Below are positions 11,401 to 21,323 of a stretch of 64,000 nt of DNA, in pieces. How positions within the stretch are numbered: the stretch's first letter is position 1; each line of letters opens with the position of its first letter. The stretch is from positions 162,692-226,691 of the forward strand of contig NBIV01000115.1 in the NCBI GenBank assembly GCA_003194525.1, written 5' to 3'. This DNA comes from Gracilariopsis chorda (taxonomy: Eukaryota > Rhodophyta > Florideophyceae > Gracilariales > Gracilariaceae). Below the pieces are notes generated by a model. The model was not told the DNA's origin. It saw nothing but the letters and a program-made list of their open reading frames with translations, and searched no databases. The translations under genes and the position numbers were made by a program.

Positions 11401-11510
11401 GGGAAATTCGCGAAGCGCTAAATGGTGACACTCAGAAATCCACCTCTGCGTCGAAGCCGGGGTCATCGACGAAGGCAACCACCCGCGGGTGGTATAGACA
11501 CGGTTGGTAG
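8214..11510 (+). CDS. CaMKK/SnAK-like serine/threonine kinase with PH-like domain and long low-complexity N-terminus
   Basis: The frame gives up to 1098 residues. Residues 1 to about 620 are low complexity (Ala/Arg, then very Pro/Ser/His-rich), so the true start is uncertain; a Met near 9021 is an alternative. About 627-730 resembles a PH domain (ECVLELLKGTTVYKR ... RADIWLSGL). The kinase domain is about 764-1050, with GRGSFGKV, AVKVL, HRDIKPDN, DFG and TAPE all intact, so it should be active. The insert between the VAIK-like lysine and helix C, together with EFVARGPIM, resembles CaM-kinase kinases and the yeast/plant kinases that activate SNF1/SnRK1. A role upstream of an AMPK-type kinase is an inference. 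An intron in the C-rich part cannot be excluded. Confidence 0.8.
8396..8443 (+). repeat. GTCGCC hexanucleotide microsatellite
   Basis: About seven units of GTCGCC in a row, read as alternating Val-Ala in the kinase frame. This is a length-variable tract and a reason to doubt that the first 200 codons are translated. Confidence 0.9.
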
Positions 11511-11901
11511 GGCACCATGACATGTAGAACAACTGTGGTGTTGTACATATCTTTTCTAGCACTGAACCGCCGCGTTTTTTTGTAAAAATTGCTCCTTCTG
11601 TCTGAAACGACAGAGGAGAGCCTGTACAAGATGTGTGTATTGTTGTACTAGCAAGAAAAATTGAACCCTCCCGCCCCATCTCCATCTGCGGGTCTATGAG
11701 CGAGAACACATTTTGACGGTTCTGAGTGTATGGTACAAGACGTTATATGACAAAGCCACCCGACAATGCGAAAACGAAAGCTGTGCACGCTAAAACATGT
11801 TATACAGGGTAACAACACCTACTCCGTGAAGAGTTGCCGCCGGCATAGCGATGCACTTCATAAACCTCATGTCGCACTCAAATTTAGAGAACGAATCGCT
11901 G
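11511..11901. other. 3' junction between convergent genes
   Basis: This holds the 3' flanks of the kinase (+) and of the repeat protein (-). No gene or clear structure is seen. Confidence 0.6.
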
Positions 11902-14900
11902 CTACCGTGTCAACTTACCATCGTTGCCTATCGAGTATATTTGTTCGGTCTTGTCCTTGTCGTTACTCCGGTAGTCTGTGATACATTGGTGAGCAAAGCG
12001 AAGTATATCAAACGGTGTGAGACCGTCGAGTGTAGCGTTAGATGATAACGCAGTCTCGCCCGCCGGGGAGAGTGTTGCGTTGGATGATAACGCAGTCTCG
12101 GCCGCCGGGGAGAGTGTTGCGTTGGATGATAACGCAGTCTCGGCCGCCGGGGAGAGTGTTGCGTTAGATGATAACGCAGTCTCGGCCGCCGAGGAGAGTG
12201 GTTCATCCGCGCCTCGTCCGACCGGCGTTGGTTGCTTTCGGTGTGTCGTGCGAAAGGGGTAGTTAGTTCGGCGTTGAAATCCAAAATTGAGGGCTGTTGT
12301 GGTATCCGTCGGTGCACAATGAACCGCTCGCCCCGTGTGGTACGAGTGCGCGCGTTTATTAGAAGCAAAGGCGTACGCAACATGCGAAGACTGTCGTTGA
12401 CCAGATGGTTGTATTAATCCGTTAGACAGTGGTGTGTAGCATGTGATATCGGGTTGCCACGCTGCTGTTGCATACCGCCTTTCATCAAGTTCGGACATGT
12501 TGAGGTACGTCCTGCGCTGGAAGTTGTTCACTGAAGAACTTCGCCCAACTGCAGGAAGCTCTTGAATGCCATTTTTGCTTTCTGAGGGCAGTGGTGATTC
12601 AGTGACATCGCGACGACCGGGTGGTAAGTCTCGAATAAAGGGTGATAGCTCGCTGATCTCACTATTATAGAGAGAAGAAGGAAATATTGTGTGCGGTTCT
12701 GAGTTTGAAAGCGATGACGCGTGCTGACTTTTGTCTGAGCGATGAGTGCAAGTTGTTGAATAATGCAGGTGCGCATCTGGTTCTGAAAGGGAGAACAGTG
12801 GGCCTGTTCGGTTGACGAGGCCCTTGATCAACGATGTCGGGGACTGGCGCTCACTTTTCGGAGAGGGGAACTGTTCACAAAGCGCAGTCGCCTTGATCAT
12901 GGATTGCTCCCTTGGGGCGTGCGTTAGCCGGAACTTCTCGTCGAAAAGTTCGTGTAGCTCTTGATCAAAGAAGTGTGCACTGAGATGAGCAGTGCCATGC
13001 AGGTTGTCCAAGAATGATCTGCTTCCATTTGGGGACGCCGAACGATATGCGCGAAGTGCGAGCTTACGTGCTTGAAGTGTTGACTGCGAATCTGAGCGGT
13101 CGAGAACTGCTTGTGGAAGCGGACCATGAGACGATCCTGACGATGTAGAAACTGGTGAGTCGTGGCCCACGCGCCTCTTCGTTGGCTGAACATCAGATTG
13201 CAATAATTTTGTCAAATGCTCTGCTGTTCGGTGCAATTGGCGGCCATTTGACCGCGCTACGTTCTCTGCGGTTTCTGGATTGTTTTGCGGGACAGGTGGA
13301 AAAGGTAACCGATCAATCGTCAATGGCGTTGCAGCCTCTGACAGGTACTGCGCCAACAGATGCAATTCGCAAGGAAGAATACCTGACACGGATTGGCCAC
13401 TAACAATGTGATCTTGCGCTTTCGTTAGACCAGTTTCAGGCCTCGGGAGAGATTGGCTGACGCCACCGGAGTTCGTTTGTGGTGGATGGGTGTATGATAG
13501 TGCTCCAGTTGAGCCGGAGGCGTCAACTCGCTCAGCGAGAGTTGTGGATGGAATGTACTTCGATTCATGAGGTTGATGACTTCTTGCGGCTGAATCAACT
13601 CCCTTACTCCAGCGAAATTCAACGTTTCCAGCACTTGGCAGCAACGGTGAAGGCTGTATCTGTCCACGTTCTCGATCGGGTCTGGAAGTTGGGTCGAGTG
13701 GCATGTCACGAGATTTGTCAGTTCGGTATGGACTTGGAAGACTGTCGCCGAAATGCATTTGCTCATCGCATATCACTTCTTGTGGCTGCTCTTGGCTGTC
13801 AACATTTGCAGAACCGACGCCGAACGTGCCTGCAGCACACGGGAGAGCCCCTTCCGCAGCACCGCCATCCGCGGTATCTGCCTTGATTGCAGACAATGCG
13901 CGGCTTAAGCTCTTTGCCAGGCTTGCATGAAGACCAACAAAACCGGAGTCCGTCATGCTTACATCGGAAGGAGGAGTCCTTTCTGCGACGCGATCAGATC
14001 TATCTGCATTGATTGCAAATGATACGCGACGCGCCCGCTTCGGCCGGTTTGCGTTGCGCCGAGGAGAACCGACTAGGATAGACTTGATGGCGGGCACGTT
14101 CTTCTCCACAGGGAGTTGCGTCTGACTGGAGCTAGGCACAGATAAAGCCGTAGGGAGTTGGGCTTGACTGGTGACAGCCAAATCGCCATCCGCAGAGAGC
14201 TGGGCCTGACCGGTGGCACTGGTTTTCGCAGAGAGTTCAGCTTGTCTGGTGCCCAATACGTCTGCATCCGCAGACAGTTGGGCTTGTCTGGTGCCCAGTA
14301 CGTCTGCATCCGCTGAGAGTTGGGCTTGACTGGTGACAAGTACATTTGTATCCGCCGAGAGTTGGGCCTGATTGGTGGTGGGTACATTTGTGCCCGTAGA
14401 AAGTTGGGCTTGGCTGGTGGCAAGTACATTTGCGTCCACAGAGAGTTGGGTTTGACGGGACTCAGGCGCATCTGTATCCGTAGGGAGTTGGGCTCGACTG
14501 GTAACCGTCAAATCGGCCGTGGTTGTATCTGCAGCGAGAGTCTGAGAGTGGCGAATGCGTCGGGGTGAATGCACAGGGGTAACAAAGTTCGCGGTTCTTT
14601 GGTCATGAAACAGAACATTGAGCGCATGGCTTGGCTGCAAGATTTGTACGGCGGGACTTTGGTGACGTAATGCAAGAGACGTCGACGAAAGTGCCTCGGC
14701 AAGTTCTGCACTCTGACCAGACTCAGACAACAAAATAGCTTCCCTTAGATGCTGAAGACGGTGTATCAGACCTCTACGGAGCAGACGGTAACGCTCTTTG
14801 ATGAGAGCGGCAACCCGGGCAGCGAAGAGCTCTTCGTCGGAGGGATGGTCGCGGAGTGATTGATAGTTCGTAACGGCGGGAATCGTTGCCTGAGCACGAG

Positions 14901-15183
14901 TGCCGTTCCCTTCCAGACGAGCTGGAGGACGGTTTCGCGTGGAGTCCATCCATGCTCGAAGGAATGGTTGTATCGGACGGGAAGACGGAGAGGCAGAGAC
15001 GAAGCGGCGGCGCGCAGGCAGACGGTGCCGGGCAGGGGCTCGGAGTTTTGAGCGGAAGAGGGGAGGTGGATTGGGGAGCCCAGCCGAGCGATCAATGCGC
15101 ATTTTGGGCCAAATGGCATCAGTACCTTCGCAACAATACAGTACCTTGATCTGCCGGCGATACCGAAAAACGCTCAATTCCAC
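11902..15183 (-). CDS. Large hypothetical protein with two arrays of 14-residue repeats
   Basis: One uninterrupted 1093-residue frame. Residues about 225-365 hold roughly ten degenerate 14-residue units of the form Q-AQLSADTNVL-T. Residues about 995-1055 hold four nearly identical units of ETALSSNATLSPAA. Between them the protein is Ser/Thr/Pro/His-rich, with no domain I recognise. A helical, charged stretch (about 120-165, FAARVAALIKERYRLLRR) precedes the first array. The next in-frame Met after the first is at residue 28. The length of the frame and the codon-length repeats support its being coding; its function is unknown. No signal peptide or membrane segment is apparent. Confidence 0.6.
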   Translation of the reverse strand: MELSVFRYRRQIKVLYCCEGTDAIWPKMRIDRSAGLPNPPPLFRSKLRAPARHRLPARRRFVSASPSSRPIQPFLRAWMDSTRNRPPARLEGNGTRAQATIPAVTNYQSLRDHPSDEELFAARVAALIKERYRLLRRGLIHRLQHLREAILLSESGQSAELAEALSSTSLALRHQSPAVQILQPSHALNVLFHDQRTANFVTPVHSPRRIRHSQTLAADTTTADLTVTSRAQLPTDTDAPESRQTQLSVDANVLATSQAQLSTGTNVPTTNQAQLSADTNVLVTSQAQLSADADVLGTRQAQLSADADVLGTRQAELSAKTSATGQAQLSADGDLAVTSQAQLPTALSVPSSSQTQLPVEKNVPAIKSILVGSPRRNANRPKRARRVSFAINADRSDRVAERTPPSDVSMTDSGFVGLHASLAKSLSRALSAIKADTADGGAAEGALPCAAGTFGVGSANVDSQEQPQEVICDEQMHFGDSLPSPYRTDKSRDMPLDPTSRPDRERGQIQPSPLLPSAGNVEFRWSKGVDSAARSHQPHESKYIPSTTLAERVDASGSTGALSYTHPPQTNSGGVSQSLPRPETGLTKAQDHIVSGQSVSGILPCELHLLAQYLSEAATPLTIDRLPFPPVPQNNPETAENVARSNGRQLHRTAEHLTKLLQSDVQPTKRRVGHDSPVSTSSGSSHGPLPQAVLDRSDSQSTLQARKLALRAYRSASPNGSRSFLDNLHGTAHLSAHFFDQELHELFDEKFRLTHAPREQSMIKATALCEQFPSPKSERQSPTSLIKGLVNRTGPLFSLSEPDAHLHYSTTCTHRSDKSQHASSLSNSEPHTIFPSSLYNSEISELSPFIRDLPPGRRDVTESPLPSESKNGIQELPAVGRSSSVNNFQRRTYLNMSELDERRYATAAWQPDITCYTPLSNGLIQPSGQRQSSHVAYAFASNKRAHSYHTGRAVHCAPTDTTTALNFGFQRRTNYPFRTTHRKQPTPVGRGADEPLSSAAETALSSNATLSPAAETALSSNATLSPAAETALSSNATLSPAGETALSSNATLDGLTPFDILRFAHQCITDYRSNDKDKTEQIYSIGNDGKLTR
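12041..12200 (-). repeat. 42-bp tandem repeat (about 4 copies)
   Basis: Near-identical 42-bp units containing GATGATAACGCAGTCTCG on the + strand, in frame with the 1093-aa protein. Their near-identity implies recent expansion or homogenisation. Confidence 0.9.
14091..14512 (-). repeat. Degenerate 42-bp tandem repeat (about 10 copies)
   Basis: Diverged units of about 42 bp, recognisable by GAGAGTTGGGCTTG on the + strand, coding Q-AQLSAD-type repeats. They have the same period as the array at 12041-12200 but an unrelated consensus. Confidence 0.88.
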
Positions 15184-15621
15184 CGGAGCATTGCGTGTCC
15201 CCGCTAGTAGTCAAACAGATGTACCATATGTATCGACGCCTCTGTTGAACTGTTCGGTGGACTCAAATGTCGTGGCGACGAACGCCACTCCAAGCCAATT
15301 CAGCTTCTTGTTTCACCACGAAGAGTTGTTGGGAGCGTTCTCAAACATGTTCCCGCTACACGTGCCGCTCTTAATCGTTTTCATTACGCCTTCGAATACT
15401 TGCACCTCTAGGAGTTGGAATCACTTCTGATCGCCGCGGAGCGTCTGGCCAGCATGTACCAACCCTTACTCTTTAACTTCTCCTGCTGTTCGGAGTAAAC
15501 GGGAACATAACAAAACATCTGTTCTCCCCGGATACTATCAGCCGCACGAAGAAGCTGTGTCTTCAAACAGCAATGATGATGATATTGTCCTACTGTACAC
15601 CTAGAAGAAGAAGCATATCGT

Positions 15622-15876
15622 TTAACCGGCCTCTCTAAGCATCTTGAAGTAGATAATACAAGTTAATACAAGTACCGTCGTAAAAGCGCCAGCCACCTGT
15701 ACGACAGTGCTTTCAAATCCTGCAAAGTCATTTGCTGACGGAGACATCACACCCAGTGGTACAGTAATGGTAATGTCACCACTCGGGTTTACACACGTCG
15801 GCAACCTCCTGGTGGTGGTGGCTTGTTTGAGATTTCCTACCACAGCTTTCACCTTAGAGCCCGTGTGACATCTCAT
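15622..15876 (-). CDS. Possible C-terminal exon of a membrane-anchored protein
   Basis: This 84-residue frame ends with a good hydrophobic segment (VVQVAGAFTTVLVLTCIIYF) followed by KMLREAG, as in a type I anchor with a tiny tail. The preceding part is Thr/Ser/Val-rich. It might be the last exon of a surface protein whose other exons lie upstream on the minus strand (for example 17420-17845). No splice path was confirmed. Confidence 0.25.
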   Translation of the reverse strand: MRCHTGSKVKAVVGNLKQATTTRRLPTCVNPSGDITITVPLGVMSPSANDFAGFESTVVQVAGAFTTVLVLTCIIYFKMLREAG

Positions 15877-16708
15877 TAGTCAACGGTGCTTGTTTACACG
15901 TGCGTGTCACTTTCGTCGACGCTTATCTTCGATTCTTGTGCTCCACGCGTAAGAAACCCTTTCGTCGGGTACAAGCCGATTCGCCTTCACGAGGTGTACC
16001 CGTCTTCCCTCCAGTAACGAGGGAAGCGAAACGGGCAGGCTATTGGGTCTCACGGAGACCAACAACCTTTCGGTCATCAAAAAATTGTGAGAACATGGCC
16101 AGAAAAGCTGTTGGTGTAACTAGAGAGAGAGAGAGGTTCTCAATGCAAACCCTACCGTAGTCTCGAAATTAGAGACACGAGCTCGAAGCACACACACACT
16201 CTCTTGCGTCTTTTTACTAACGACCGTATTTGTGGCCGTCGGATTTCCCGCACTTGTCAATGTAGCTGCTGGACAATATGGCCCATCGGAAACTCGGTCA
16301 GAAGTACGTGTGGTTGCTGTCATTAGTCGGCGATGTTCAGTGTATTGTAGTCCGTGAGAAGGCGCATTGCGTCCGCCTTCGTTTTTTCTACAAATCACAA
16401 CTCCAGAAAAGGTTCACCTGTATCTAAGATGTCGTTGTTGCCAGCCAATCAACTCGTCCAGGCGAAATGGGTCGAAGTTGAAGCTGTCGTAGCTCATCAC
16501 TGGAGCTGCGATGCTAAGTCAATTCTTGCTGGATTAGTACTGCGCTGAGGGATCAGGTGGGAACCGCCAGTGACCCTCCCTTTGGGCACAATGCATTAAT
16601 CCGCCCGCCGTGGTGTGCCGACCTTCCTGCTGATGCGAATCAGGAGGAAGCGAAATGGATCCGCAAATGGGTCTGCCTCGAGAACTTGGCCTTCAAGGCA
16701 GAGACTAG

Positions 16709-16770
16709 CTTCTTCTTCTTCTTCTTCTTTATGGGCGCACATTGTCTAATTGCGACGCTGTGGTAGAGCT
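16709..16770 (+). repeat. Dispersed CTT-rich repeat, copy A
   Basis: A CTTCTTCTTC run followed by TTTATGGGCGCACATTG and GTGGTAGA. It matches copy B at 18125-18182 over about 60 bp at roughly 80% identity, in the same orientation. Confidence 0.7.
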
Positions 16771-17076
16771 TATCATAATTCCTTCTCAATCTCTCAACAA
16801 CTAAGGTTAACCGCTAGCTACTCCTCGTGAATGACAAGTTCTCTCTACCCCGTTACACCAGCCTTTAACTCCCGACTTGAGACTAGCTTCCTATAGAGCT
16901 GGTACGTCGAAGTCGGAATTAGGCTTCATCCGGCCAAAACCAACAACAACAACCGAAGCGCAAAATGCAAAGTCACGAGTAGGGTGACACTTCACAGTTT
17001 CCAACTCTGAAACATTGGACTGCCCACAGAGTAGTAGAGACATGGAGGTGATTGACATGGAGGCAATCTCATGCTA

Positions 17077-17092
17077 GCTAGCGATCGCTAGC
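17077..17092. repeat. 16-bp perfect palindrome
   Basis: GCTAGCGATCGCTAGC, with a further CTAG just upstream. No known role here. Confidence 0.9.
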
Positions 17093-17419
17093 ACTTCCGA
17101 TCTGCCAGCTAATGTTTCAAATCAGAAGTTGTTAAATGCATCCACGTGGGGACTCTCTTCTTGACGGAGTTAATGTTTACCTACAAAGTTCGTAGTACAA
17201 ACCTCTTTGAATCTGATGAAGGGTAAGGGTTATCGTTGGTACCAGGGACACGAAAGGCGCAGGGATAGATAGATAACCCGGTTAACCTTTCATTCCTTGT
17301 CCGTGGTTACTGATCGAGAGATCTGGCCAATCTCAATCATTTGTACGTGTATCGTAGAACGTCTTGTGCCACCGTGCCGGCCTTTTGTAGAATCCTCCGG
17401 GCAAGTGGTTTGCTTTAAT

Positions 17420-17845
17420 CTACGTGTCAGCATTGCTGACTCTCAGCACGCACGCGGGTACGCCCTGCTCTGCTCTCTCACAAGTCCGCCCATAAAAGTT
17501 ATAGCTTTGACCTCCACCGCTTTGATACGCTTGTGACAAACCGCCAGTAGACGCAACGAGATCTTCATAAACGTAGCTATGTATGTGTTTTCTGGAGTAG
17601 GAGGTACAAAGGCAGCATGCCTCTTCATCCCAAGCGTAGAGACATACGGGAAGTGTAAATCCAATCTTCACATCTGAAGCTTCCAAATCAGGAGACCTTG
17701 TAGGTCTATATCTCATTTTGCATTCTACAGTAGGGCTTGCGCCGTCAGGACTCAGATGCGGCGATTCAGGAGGGACCGACCACCGCCACTCGCCGAACGC
17801 ATGTGCTCTTGAGACAGTGTCTGGCGTTCCCCGCGCGACCTTCAA
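17420..17845 (-). CDS. Possible cysteine-rich exon (141 aa)
   Basis: The frame has no internal low complexity and contains several cysteines (EEACCLCTSYSR, RTCERAEQ, PACVLRV), compatible with an extracellular protein fragment. No family is recognised and no start context is convincing. It is listed because the surroundings otherwise lack coding signal. Confidence 0.22.
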   Translation of the reverse strand: MKVARGTPDTVSRAHAFGEWRWSVPPESPHLSPDGASPTVECKMRYRPTRSPDLEASDVKIGFTLPVCLYAWDEEACCLCTSYSRKHIHSYVYEDLVASTGGLSQAYQSGGGQSYNFYGRTCERAEQGVPACVLRVSNADT

Positions 17846-18124
17846 CAGAGAGAACTAGAGAGCGAACTTTCTTATCATCCTCACAGTTCCGGCGTACCGC
17901 CGAGCTACCCTTGGTACCGAATGTACGCGACTTGTGATTTCACATGTATGTGAAGAGTGCTGTAGACAAGCTCATCATCTCCAAGTCTTGTTTTCTTCTT
18001 GTAAGGTGACAGTATCCTTAGACACTACCCTTCGTTGGAGAACTGCCTGCGTGTCCTTTCGCTCTGGTCGCTTGGTCTCGCCGTGGCGTCATGTCCCTTG
18101 GGAAGGGGGCTACCTGAGTCCTCC

Positions 18125-18182
18125 TTTCTTCTTCTTCTTTTTTATGGGCACACATTACCTGATTACGGCATTGTGGTAGAAT
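18125..18182 (+). repeat. Dispersed CTT-rich repeat, copy B
   Basis: The partner of copy A: TTCTTCTTCTTC, then TTTATGGGCACACATTAC and GTGGTAGA. Confidence 0.7.
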
Positions 18183-20516
18183 CTAACTCTACAGGGAGCT
18201 TTTCTTCGTCTAGCATGCTAAACTCCTTGATAATCACCACAGGTTGTGAACTGCATGCCGAAGTTAGAGGACCGAACATTGCATGCGACCTTAGCGTGTC
18301 ATCTGAATATTCTGATGGAAGAATAAACGATTAGTCCTGGTACCTTTGCACCTGCAGAGTATGAAACTTCCAGGCACATAGAAGATTTGTTTCGAATCTA
18401 CGAGCTTGCGGGTGAGCGATCTTCTAGTGTCACGGTGTCTTCGTCGTAACTCTACTTGCCGCGAGCGATCACGCGCTTGCTCAATCTGCGCTAGTGCGGT
18501 GCCGTTGCTTTTCAAACTCCCTCCCTCTTCACCCACTTTGGGAGCAAAGACGTCCCGCTGGGACTCATCGAACGCGGAAAGCCCACGCTTTCGGCGTAGG
18601 GGAACGTTTGAAAGGAATGCGTGCTCTGCGTCTCCGACTTTGCCAGTGCCTACAACATCATCAGTGACTTTCAGCTCTTAGCAACATCATTTAGCATTGG
18701 GTTACGAAAGCGAAACAGACTAAACTCTGTGATTTGTAGTTGTTCACTTTCGGGCTTTCGATGCCACAAGTAGCTTTCTGCAACTTTAGCGGACGACTAT
18801 AACGCCTTGAAATGGTACATGAGGGACATTAGTTTTTCGCATGTGGGTGCTTTTCACAGCAGCTCTCGCTCCTGTTCTGTCGCTCCGTTCTCCTTGCACG
18901 CCCAATGTCACGGTGGCTTTGTCCCTATCCTCGATTGCAGAACAACCATCTGACAAGTCGTTCTTGAACCCTCCTCCATAGGGTAGCGAACCGCACAATG
19001 GGCAAACTAGCAGATGCCATGTCGTGTGACGTAGAAAATATCAAAAGCAGACCCGATGTTGACGTCGAATGAGCGCTTCTTGTTAACGCAGTGGTCCCGA
19101 CAAGTGTAGAAGGCCGACCCTTTAACCCTTACTAAGGATAGAATTGAAAGTTTCGCTCAGTGGGCTAGCAGTACGAAGGTACCTTGGCACAGTGAGCGAA
19201 GGGCAAAAGGCTACAAGGGTGGGGTTTAAGGTTAGAAGGCTTGACTGCTAACCCTTAACCGCTAACCTTTAGCCCAAAACTCTTTCTCTCTTAGAGCAGG
19301 CTAGAAGTCATGCAGTCTTGAGAAGAGAAGTATTCAAACAGACAAGTCGTTCTTGAACCTTCTCTGCGATACAAGGGCGACACATGTTTCATTGGTGATT
19401 TGACATTGTATATATTGTTCCGAAGACGCATTGGTACGCAAAGAGGACGGCATTTTGAACAGGTACGCGCGTACATACCAGCCCCAAGAAGGGAACGTCT
19501 AATTAGTTCTGGCTAGTTTCCGCACTACATTCAATCGCATTTGGTTCTCTTACTCACAGGATCGGTTTTTTGGGAAGCGGACTCATTCCTGCGGGTGGAT
19601 TACCCCTCACGCATGTGGAAGAAACGGTTCTTCTTCCTTACTGTGGGTCATTGATGTCTAACTACAACATAAGGGTAAAACATATCTGGTTAAAGATAGT
19701 TTTCTCTCCGCAGAAAAAGAAACGGTTGTGAGTTATTGGCCGAGACAGTAATGAACCTTCGTCCATGTTCGAGTACAGAAGACGTACTGTGTTCTGGATT
19801 CAGGAAAGCCATATTGTCAGATGCTCACACCCGATGTGAGTTGAAGCGCTACACCTCTGCAACGGCGTAAGGACGAACTCATGTCGTCTTATGTTTGCAC
19901 GGATGCAAAAGGGTTGTAACGGGTACGAAAGAAGAAACTCTGAGGTACTGGTCCCGTCTCTGAGTGCATACTGACATGCATGGAGCTAAACAAACAATTC
20001 TCCATTTTGTTCTAGTACTTGGGCGTCAGAGCTCCTATTGCGAAGCTGTAGGAGAAGTTTTGTATACTGAGAATTGATTCTCTCTTGATAGGACCCACAA
20101 CTGAACTGTATATGGAAGCAGTTAGCTTGGTCCCTTCCACAAAGCGGCTGTCAGACACCATAAGTCTGAACAAGACAAGCTGCCCCCGACCAAATAGGTG
20201 TGTGCAAGTGAGGTCGGGTTTCATTTGGCGTCAACGTGATGGGGCTTCTGTTCGAAAACCATTGTATACCTAGATAAATAACCAAGCAGTTATTGTCGCT
20301 AATCCTTCTCCAGCCTTTATGGCCAGATCGAGACTTGAGGATAAAGCCATAATGGGCTGAGTATTGTCGACAACAAGGTGTGCAACTTTGGTTGATGCTT
20401 TCTGAACCCCTCGCAAGAAATCTGCAGTGCGCTTGCGAGGAGTTGAGAAACGGCTTTGGAGAAGAGCAAAGAAAACGTGGTGTTTGGAACACACTCGAAG
20501 TTATGTGAACGGACGT

Positions 20517-21029
20517 TTATAGCTGTCCTTCGGTATGCTTTCCATAGTAACCAACAGTTCTCATACCATTAACCAACTGCTTCCCAAACACGATATACCA
20601 AGCCATATGCTTGAAGTAGTTAATCATCAACATCTGAACATCACGTTCCTTGACAACGGTTAAAACAGCGGCGTGCATATGTTGCAACCATCGCTCAGCC
20701 GCCCGAGCATCGACAGCATAAGGGCCATGTCTACCAATAATAGCAGTATGTCCTTTTCGTTCCTTATATAAAGCGGGGCCTCCAAACTCTTGAGCGAGAA
20801 ACTCCCGTTGATTTCTAGCCGCCGCTTCTCGCGTTGTGTTTGCAAATATGGAACGAAACCATTGCTCGTCGCTGTAGACTCGGCGGTAAAACTCTTCAGA
20901 TAGGGCGCAAAACGTTTGCCAACCGAGACGGTTGTAGAGATTGGCGGAACGGGCTTCTTCGACGGCGCTGTAGGGGACACCACTTGCTTCTGTGGCTTGA
21001 GCGCGGAGCTGTTGCATGTGTGCTGTCAA
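20517..21029 (-). CDS. Truncated (2/2) haemoglobin, group II-like
   Basis: The 170-residue intronless frame fits a group II (GlbO-type) truncated haemoglobin with an N-terminal extension of about 30 residues. Visible marks are FY at positions 47-48 (helix B, with the distal Tyr), the conserved FGGP at 82-85, GRHGPY with the proximal His at 101, and Trp 114 in AERWLQHM, the G8 Trp typical of groups II and III. Such proteins bind O2 or NO and are found in bacteria, plants and algae. The N-terminus shows no clear targeting signal, so I infer a cytosolic protein. The start is the first Met; the Met at residue 5 is equally possible. Confidence 0.9.
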   Translation of the reverse strand: MTAHMQQLRAQATEASGVPYSAVEEARSANLYNRLGWQTFCALSEEFYRRVYSDEQWFRSIFANTTREAAARNQREFLAQEFGGPALYKERKGHTAIIGRHGPYAVDARAAERWLQHMHAAVLTVVKERDVQMLMINYFKHMAWYIVFGKQLVNGMRTVGYYGKHTEGQL

Positions 21030-21301
21030 AGATGGTCAACCTGGAGCAATTGGCAAGGGTAGTACAAAGTTGTTGAAGAGGGGAGAAAGTATTGTTTACG
21101 GGATGAAACTACTTATGGCGCGGATTGTGCATCATGATGTACCGTTGGTAGTACCAAATTGGTGCGCGGTACAATGGGATGGGAAGAACAAGTATTGCGC
21201 GACACGGAGTATCACACAAAACGGAAGTGTTTGTGGTGTACAGAATTGAATGCGGAAATGCGAAAGCAAGGCCGGTCTTGGACCAGGCGTTTTACTGTAG
21301 A

Positions 21302-21323
21302 GTCTACACTCTACAGTGTAGAC
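21302..21323. repeat. 9-bp-stem hairpin
   Basis: GTCTACACT, loop CTAC, AGTGTAGAC, with ACTGTAG on both sides. It lies at the 3' end of the minus-strand membrane-protein gene (stop near 21311) and might act in 3' end formation. Confidence 0.6.

Larger units (their letters stand above)
15184..20516. other. Gene-poor, repeat-bearing 5.3-kb stretch
   Basis: No ORF here is convincingly coding. It holds two diverged copies of a CTT-rich repeat (16709 and 18125), a 16-bp palindrome (17077), and stretches with TTAACCC/GGTTAA-like motifs near 17220-17290 and 19130-19270. Two minus-strand ORFs with possible protein features are listed separately. It may be old transposon debris or a decayed gene cluster. 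Confidence 0.45.

Noticed and set aside
17220-19270. Telomere-like TTAACCC/GGTTAA motifs
   Set aside because: They are few, irregular and not in tandem; no telomeric array is present.
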